DNA of 64,000 bases from Paenibacillus sp. FSL H7-0326 (GTDB taxonomy: Bacteria; Bacillota; Bacilli; Paenibacillales; Paenibacillaceae), in contig NZ_MPVN01000002.1 of assembly GCF_001955535.1 (NCBI RefSeq), forward strand, positions 310,001-374,000, in the 5' to 3' direction. This document shows, one piece after another, positions 60,977-64,000 of this stretch. The first letter of the stretch is position 1; every line of letters starts with the position of its first letter. Position numbers and translations under genes: made by a program. Below the pieces are notes generated by a model. The model saw only the letters and a list, made by a program, of their open reading frames with translations. It was not told where the DNA came from and did no database searches.

Positions 60977-61005
60977 TTGACAAGGATAATCGTCATGGAT
61001 ATACT
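60977..61005 (+). promoter_or_regulatory. Consensus sigma-A promoter, rightward
   Basis: TTGACA (60977-60982), exactly 17 bp, TATACT (61000-61005): a near-perfect vegetative promoter. It drives the tyrosine recombinase-family gene and is the only clear host-type promoter in the right part of the phage. Confidence 0.88.
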
Positions 61006-61010
61006 CAGGA

Positions 61011-61036
61011 TTATGAGCGATCATATTATGAGCGAT
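61011..61036 (+). repeat. Direct repeat, probable operator
   Basis: TTATGAGCGAT occurs at 61011-61021 and 61026-61036, 15 bp apart, at and just after the expected transcription start. This position suits repressor binding or autoregulation. Confidence 0.6.
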
Positions 61037-61048
61037 GGAGGAACCTGC

Positions 61049-61900
61049 ATGAAACTACTTGAGGATTTTTGCAATTACATAATGAATGAGAAGAATTTGT
61101 CGATGAACACCGTGGACGGTTATGGAAGGGATTTGAGTCAGTTTACTTCCTTTATTGAGAAGCCCGTTACGAAGGTTACCACTGAGGATGTTTCTTCTTT
61201 TCTGTCTCACCGCCGCGCTGAAGGTGACGGGGTTTCTACCGTTAGCCGCAAACTGTCAGCAATCAAGTCCTTTTACAATTTTTTGGTTCGCAGAGGTAAG
61301 CTCAAGTACAATCCCGCTTCTTCAATAGAAGGAATGAAAAAGCCAAAGCGACTCCCTCGCCCTGTCGATTCAGAGGACATTGACAGCCTACTGAATATGA
61401 TTGATAACCTGAGAGATCGGACTATATTTGAGGTTCTTTATGCTACTGGAATACGTAGGGAGGAGCTGTGCGCGATAAATATACAAACTGACATAAACTT
61501 CAGGAGAGGTGAACTGAGGGTTGTGGGTAAAGGTGATAGCGAAAGAATCATCCCTCTGTTCCCTCGTACCCTTGACTATATTAAGTCCCTCTCTGCTGAG
61601 CACGGGAAAGAGTGGTTGTTCCCGAGCATCAAGACAGGAGGGCATATCGGTAAGCGACAGATCAATGAGATCGTTAACAAGTGGACGAGTGCCGCAGGTC
61701 TTGAGTGGGTAACGCCACATAAATTCCGACATTCCTTCGCCACCCACCTAATGGATAACGGTGTTGATCTCGGAGACATCCAGGAACTTCTTGGGCATAG
61801 CAGTCCCGAGACCACAAAAATATACGCAGGGGTAAGTAAGGGTCGTGCTCGTAGCGCGGTCATGAAGCACCCATTAGCAACAGAAAAAGGACAGCCTTGA
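61049..61900 (+). CDS. Tyrosine recombinase-family protein (XerC/D-like)
   Basis: The 283-residue protein has an N-terminal SAM-like domain (about 1-85) and a catalytic domain with the full set: Arg in ATGIRREELC, Lys in VVGKGDSE, HKFRHSFATHL (His and Arg), LLGHSSPETT (His) and the nucleophile Tyr in KIYAGV. The start at 61049 has GGAGG seven bases upstream. It is the only rightward gene here and reads from a consensus sigma-A promoter, so it may be expressed in the lysogen. It could be a dimer resolvase, a second integrase or, as in SPbeta-type phages, a recombinase-fold repressor; the intact residues favour an active enzyme. Confidence 0.88.
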   Translation: MKLLEDFCNYIMNEKNLSMNTVDGYGRDLSQFTSFIEKPVTKVTTEDVSSFLSHRRAEGDGVSTVSRKLSAIKSFYNFLVRRGKLKYNPASSIEGMKKPKRLPRPVDSEDIDSLLNMIDNLRDRTIFEVLYATGIRREELCAINIQTDINFRRGELRVVGKGDSERIIPLFPRTLDYIKSLSAEHGKEWLFPSIKTGGHIGKRQINEIVNKWTSAAGLEWVTPHKFRHSFATHLMDNGVDLGDIQELLGHSSPETTKIYAGVSKGRARSAVMKHPLATEKGQP

Positions 61901-61914
61901 GCTGTCCTTTAGTA
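61884..61914. terminator. Bidirectional terminator between convergent genes
   Basis: AAGGACAGC-5-GCTGTCCTT is a perfect 9-bp stem, with T-rich sequence after it on both strands. The recombinase stop codon lies inside it. Confidence 0.85.
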
Positions 61915-62823
61915 TTTCTTAACGGCGATTCGGTTGCCTTTAGAGTCGTAGAAGTACCTGAAGTTCGTCTGTGTTGGGGTTGCTCCCATCGTAGAGATCA
62001 TCCTGTACTCAAGCATACCTGCCGCATCATACTGATAGACCACATCCATCAGTGTCGGGAGCATTACAAAGTCTACCCCATTAAAGAGGTAAATCTCCCC
62101 GATGGATGTTACCAGGAAAGATTCCCCCTGGGAGAAGCCATCCGTACTGTCAGGCATAGTAAGTACTGGTTCCTTCACGATCTGCTCTACATAGTTGTCA
62201 GTAACCACTTGACGAATTACCCGACCTAGGTCATCGAACGCGAAGTAAGTTACCACATCCTTGTACTCCACCAAATCACTGATCGCATCCCAGGGGTCGA
62301 TGGTATTAAGCTTCCCACGCTCTGCCGCTGTCATGCTTACGTGGTCTACACCGTCCGTAATCATATCAGCACTGTGCGTGTCAGGATGCTCGTACTTATT
62401 TGCATCACTCTCAATAGCAGAGAGCTTATCTCTCTCAGCCCTGGTCATAGCTACCTTATTGGTTCCATCAGAGAGGATGTCAGCACTATGGGTACTTGGG
62501 TGGGTATATACCACGATCTTGGTACCGTTAAGGGTCAACGCACCATTATCAGTATCGTTTAGAACCCTGTCCCCGCTCACCTTTGCGTAACCCTTGGTGC
62601 TGTATGTGTACGCCGTTGGCTCTCCCTGATTGCTCGTGTCCTGACGCACCAAGTAAAGCCGCCCAACCTCTCCTGTAGATGGAAGCTCTGTCTTTAATCT
62701 GACCGAGACCACGTTCCCTATCGAGACCGCATCAAGTCTACCATCCAGAGATGAGTATGAATCTCGGGCTTGCTTGACCTCCCTCTCTACCTTTGCCGCC
62801 TTACTGAATGAAACAATATCCAT
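61909..62823 (-). CDS. Phage tail fibre/baseplate protein
   Basis: The 304-residue protein has an N-terminal helix typical of virion attachment (about 5-30) and two copies of a 33-residue module of the type Y-x-HP-THSADI-x-DG...M-T-AER-KL (about 110-142 and 143-175), which recurs in tail fibres. The C-terminal part has a beta-propeller- or RHS-like strand pattern ending in FRYFYDSKGNRIAVKKY. It probably carries receptor contact. The ATG follows GGGGTG. It is the last gene of the structural unit entering from the right. Confidence 0.8.
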   Translation of the reverse strand: MDIVSFSKAAKVEREVKQARDSYSSLDGRLDAVSIGNVVSVRLKTELPSTGEVGRLYLVRQDTSNQGEPTAYTYSTKGYAKVSGDRVLNDTDNGALTLNGTKIVVYTHPSTHSADILSDGTNKVAMTRAERDKLSAIESDANKYEHPDTHSADMITDGVDHVSMTAAERGKLNTIDPWDAISDLVEYKDVVTYFAFDDLGRVIRQVVTDNYVEQIVKEPVLTMPDSTDGFSQGESFLVTSIGEIYLFNGVDFVMLPTLMDVVYQYDAAGMLEYRMISTMGATPTQTNFRYFYDSKGNRIAVKKY

Positions 62824-62833
62824 AACGCACCCC

Positions 62834-63229
62834 CTACCTTGTCGTTAATCCTGTGACCTCAATCCAGAAGTCAGCAACGTCAGTCCCCAGGTTCTTGATT
62901 GAAAGGTGCAGAGACGAAGTACCGTCTGCATCCTCGTAAGGGAGATCGAGCATATCGTAAATACCTTCCAGGAAGTTACCAGTCGAGTACTGAGCATTGT
63001 TGAAGTACAGTATTTCAGGCGTGGTGCCTGAGCTGTCTAATATATTGACCTCTACGTTCGTCTCCCTCGAAGGGATGACTCGCAAGGTCTTAATCAGGAA
63101 CCTAGGGTGATCCATCGGTATGGACACGATTGCCTTAGACCCACCGCCTACAGATTCAACTTTCCAACCCAGTGCTACAGGCATGAACACCTTTCTCATC
63201 TCCTCCATCAGCTTCCATGTTCTGTTCAA
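62834..63229 (-). CDS. Phage tail-associated protein, 131 aa
   Basis: It has a short helical start, then beta-rich sequence (SKAIVSIPMDHPRFLIKTLRV, ADFWIEVTG). The TTG start follows AAGGAGGG and overlaps the previous stop. The composition fits a baseplate or fibre adaptor. No family is recognised. Confidence 0.65.
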   Translation of the reverse strand: MNRTWKLMEEMRKVFMPVALGWKVESVGGGSKAIVSIPMDHPRFLIKTLRVIPSRETNVEVNILDSSGTTPEILYFNNAQYSTGNFLEGIYDMLDLPYEDADGTSSLHLSIKNLGTDVADFWIEVTGLTTR

Positions 63230-63786
63230 CTATTGTCCCTCCTTCTCGGGATGTGAGTATCAGGATACCTACGGGGTCGAAGTACGGTGGTTGTTCCCCC
63301 ACCTACTCCATTGTTCGTCCAGTCTCCCCACGTCTTACCTGTAAGGTCTTCTTGGTGAACTGGAATCCTGACCTTGATAACAGCGTCCAGTCCGTTATAG
63401 TTCTCCTTCACTCGTATACCATGTAGGGACTCTCTAACTATCCCTACCCCATTACTACTAGGGACAATCTCAACACGTTGGACTAAGTTTAGCTCGGAGG
63501 GCTGTCCTAGGAATGTACGCTCCCCGTACTGGTACTTGTCTGAAATAAACCCGTTCAGTTTATCTTCGTGGTTATCCATCACACGCCATGTTCCCCATCG
63601 GTAAATGTCAACCATCTCCGCAGTTGTGCTCAGAAGACCGACCTCATACGACATCTCCCGCCCGTCAAAAACTTCAGGAACCACTTCCTGGTTGTATCCA
63701 ATACTGAACAGCTTGGCGATCCTCCCTTTAGGGGAAAGGGAGCCGTTAGCGGCGGCTCCCCCAATACTTCCGTTATATACTGCCAT
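63226..63786 (-). CDS. Phage structural protein, 186 aa
   Basis: It is glycine-rich at both ends, beta-rich in the middle, and ends in a basic tail (RPRRYPDTHIPRRR). The ATG follows GGTGATT. By position and composition it is a tail or baseplate component. Confidence 0.65.
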   Translation of the reverse strand: MAVYNGSIGGAAANGSLSPKGRIAKLFSIGYNQEVVPEVFDGREMSYEVGLLSTTAEMVDIYRWGTWRVMDNHEDKLNGFISDKYQYGERTFLGQPSELNLVQRVEIVPSSNGVGIVRESLHGIRVKENYNGLDAVIKVRIPVHQEDLTGKTWGDWTNNGVGGGTTTVLRPRRYPDTHIPRRRDNS

Positions 63787-63800
63787 CTGTAATCACCGCC

Positions 63801-64000
63801 CTAGTTCATTAGTACGGCGACCGTTGACCCCGTGAGGAAACTCTGACCTCCGATGGACAAGGAGTACACCTTATACGTCTTCGTACCCACTTTGATCTCG
63901 TCCCCATGGGATACACCTGCTGAAGGTACCGCGTAGATGTCGATGAGTTCTCCCCGCGCACCTTCTACCCCGTTGCACATAATCAACGGAGCGAGATGAT
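63801..64000 (-). CDS. Phage structural protein, partial (runs off right edge)
   Basis: The frame is open to the window edge; an internal TTG at 63986 lacks a ribosome site, so the true start is probably outside. The visible 65 or so residues are beta-rich with glycine turns (GDEIKVGTKTYKVYSL). Confidence 0.55.
   Translation of the reverse strand, partial: HLAPLIMCNGVEGARGELIDIYAVPSAGVSHGDEIKVGTKTYKVYSLSIGGQSFLTGSTVAVLMN

Noticed and set aside
59879..61024. A longer form of the initiator gene starting at 61024
   Set aside because: The extra 35 codons run across the divergent promoter region; the start at 60919 has an AGGAGGT site.
28282..64000. A classical CI-like repressor or a tRNA array
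   Set aside because: Looked for in the prophage and not found in the visible part; the repressor may be beyond the right edge or be the 61049 protein.

Overview
The window comes from a low-to-mid GC, endospore-forming Firmicute and most resembles Paenibacillus or a close relative. The evidence is gene content and order: spoVIF-gpsA-plsY-der-rpsA-plsC-cmk-ypfB-motI-ypeB-prsW-mecA, then serA, resEDCBA, rluB, spmBA and dacB, all in the arrangement familiar from Bacilli. The genus is inferred from synteny and protein character, not from a search.

Positions 1 to about 28,220 are ordinary chromosome. Almost every gene reads leftward (minus strand); the exception is serA, which reads rightward behind a T-box leader. 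The block covers phospholipid synthesis (gpsA, plsY, plsC), ribosome assembly and translation (der, S1-like protein), c-di-GMP control of motility (motI), spore germination (ypeB), proteolysis (prsW, mecA), a very repetitive collagen-like surface or exosporium protein, the ResDE two-component system with its cytochrome c maturation genes, and late sporulation genes (spmA, spmB, dacB). A partial nucleotidyltransferase-like gene runs off the left edge.

At about 28,210-28,230 the chromosome is interrupted inside gerW (ytfJ), which has lost its N-terminal part. From there to the right edge the DNA is a large prophage, with more than 35.7 kb visible and the other end outside the window. A large serine integrase sits beside the attachment site. 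The rest is a dense leftward set of lytic genes: an HTH initiator-like protein, DnaC-like loader, DnaB-like helicase, ATP-dependent ligase, RtcB, ThyX, primase, ECF-like sigma factor, SSB, family A DNA polymerase, RNase HI, Cas4/RecB-like nuclease, two further PD-(D/E)XK-like nucleases, a RecA homologue, NrdA, NrdB, dUTPase, dTMP kinase, a transglycosylase, HU and a sporulation-type sigma factor. It thus carries most of its own replisome, recombination machinery and dTTP supply. Tail genes enter from the right edge. One gene opposes the flow: a tyrosine recombinase-family gene read rightward from a consensus sigma-A promoter.

The most interesting feature is a set of ten near-identical leftward elements, TTAACT-N15-CGTATAGAG, placed just upstream of ten phage transcription units, several directly behind or inside the terminator of the preceding unit. 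Their AAC/CGT spacing is that of an ECF sigma promoter, and the phage encodes an ECF-like sigma factor downstream of one of them. They define a candidate phage regulon. A second theme is the split of a sporulation gene by an element carrying a serine integrase and a SigF/SigG-like sigma factor, which raises the possibility of skin-like excision during sporulation. Several very small genes, not long enough for usual gene callers, are also described.
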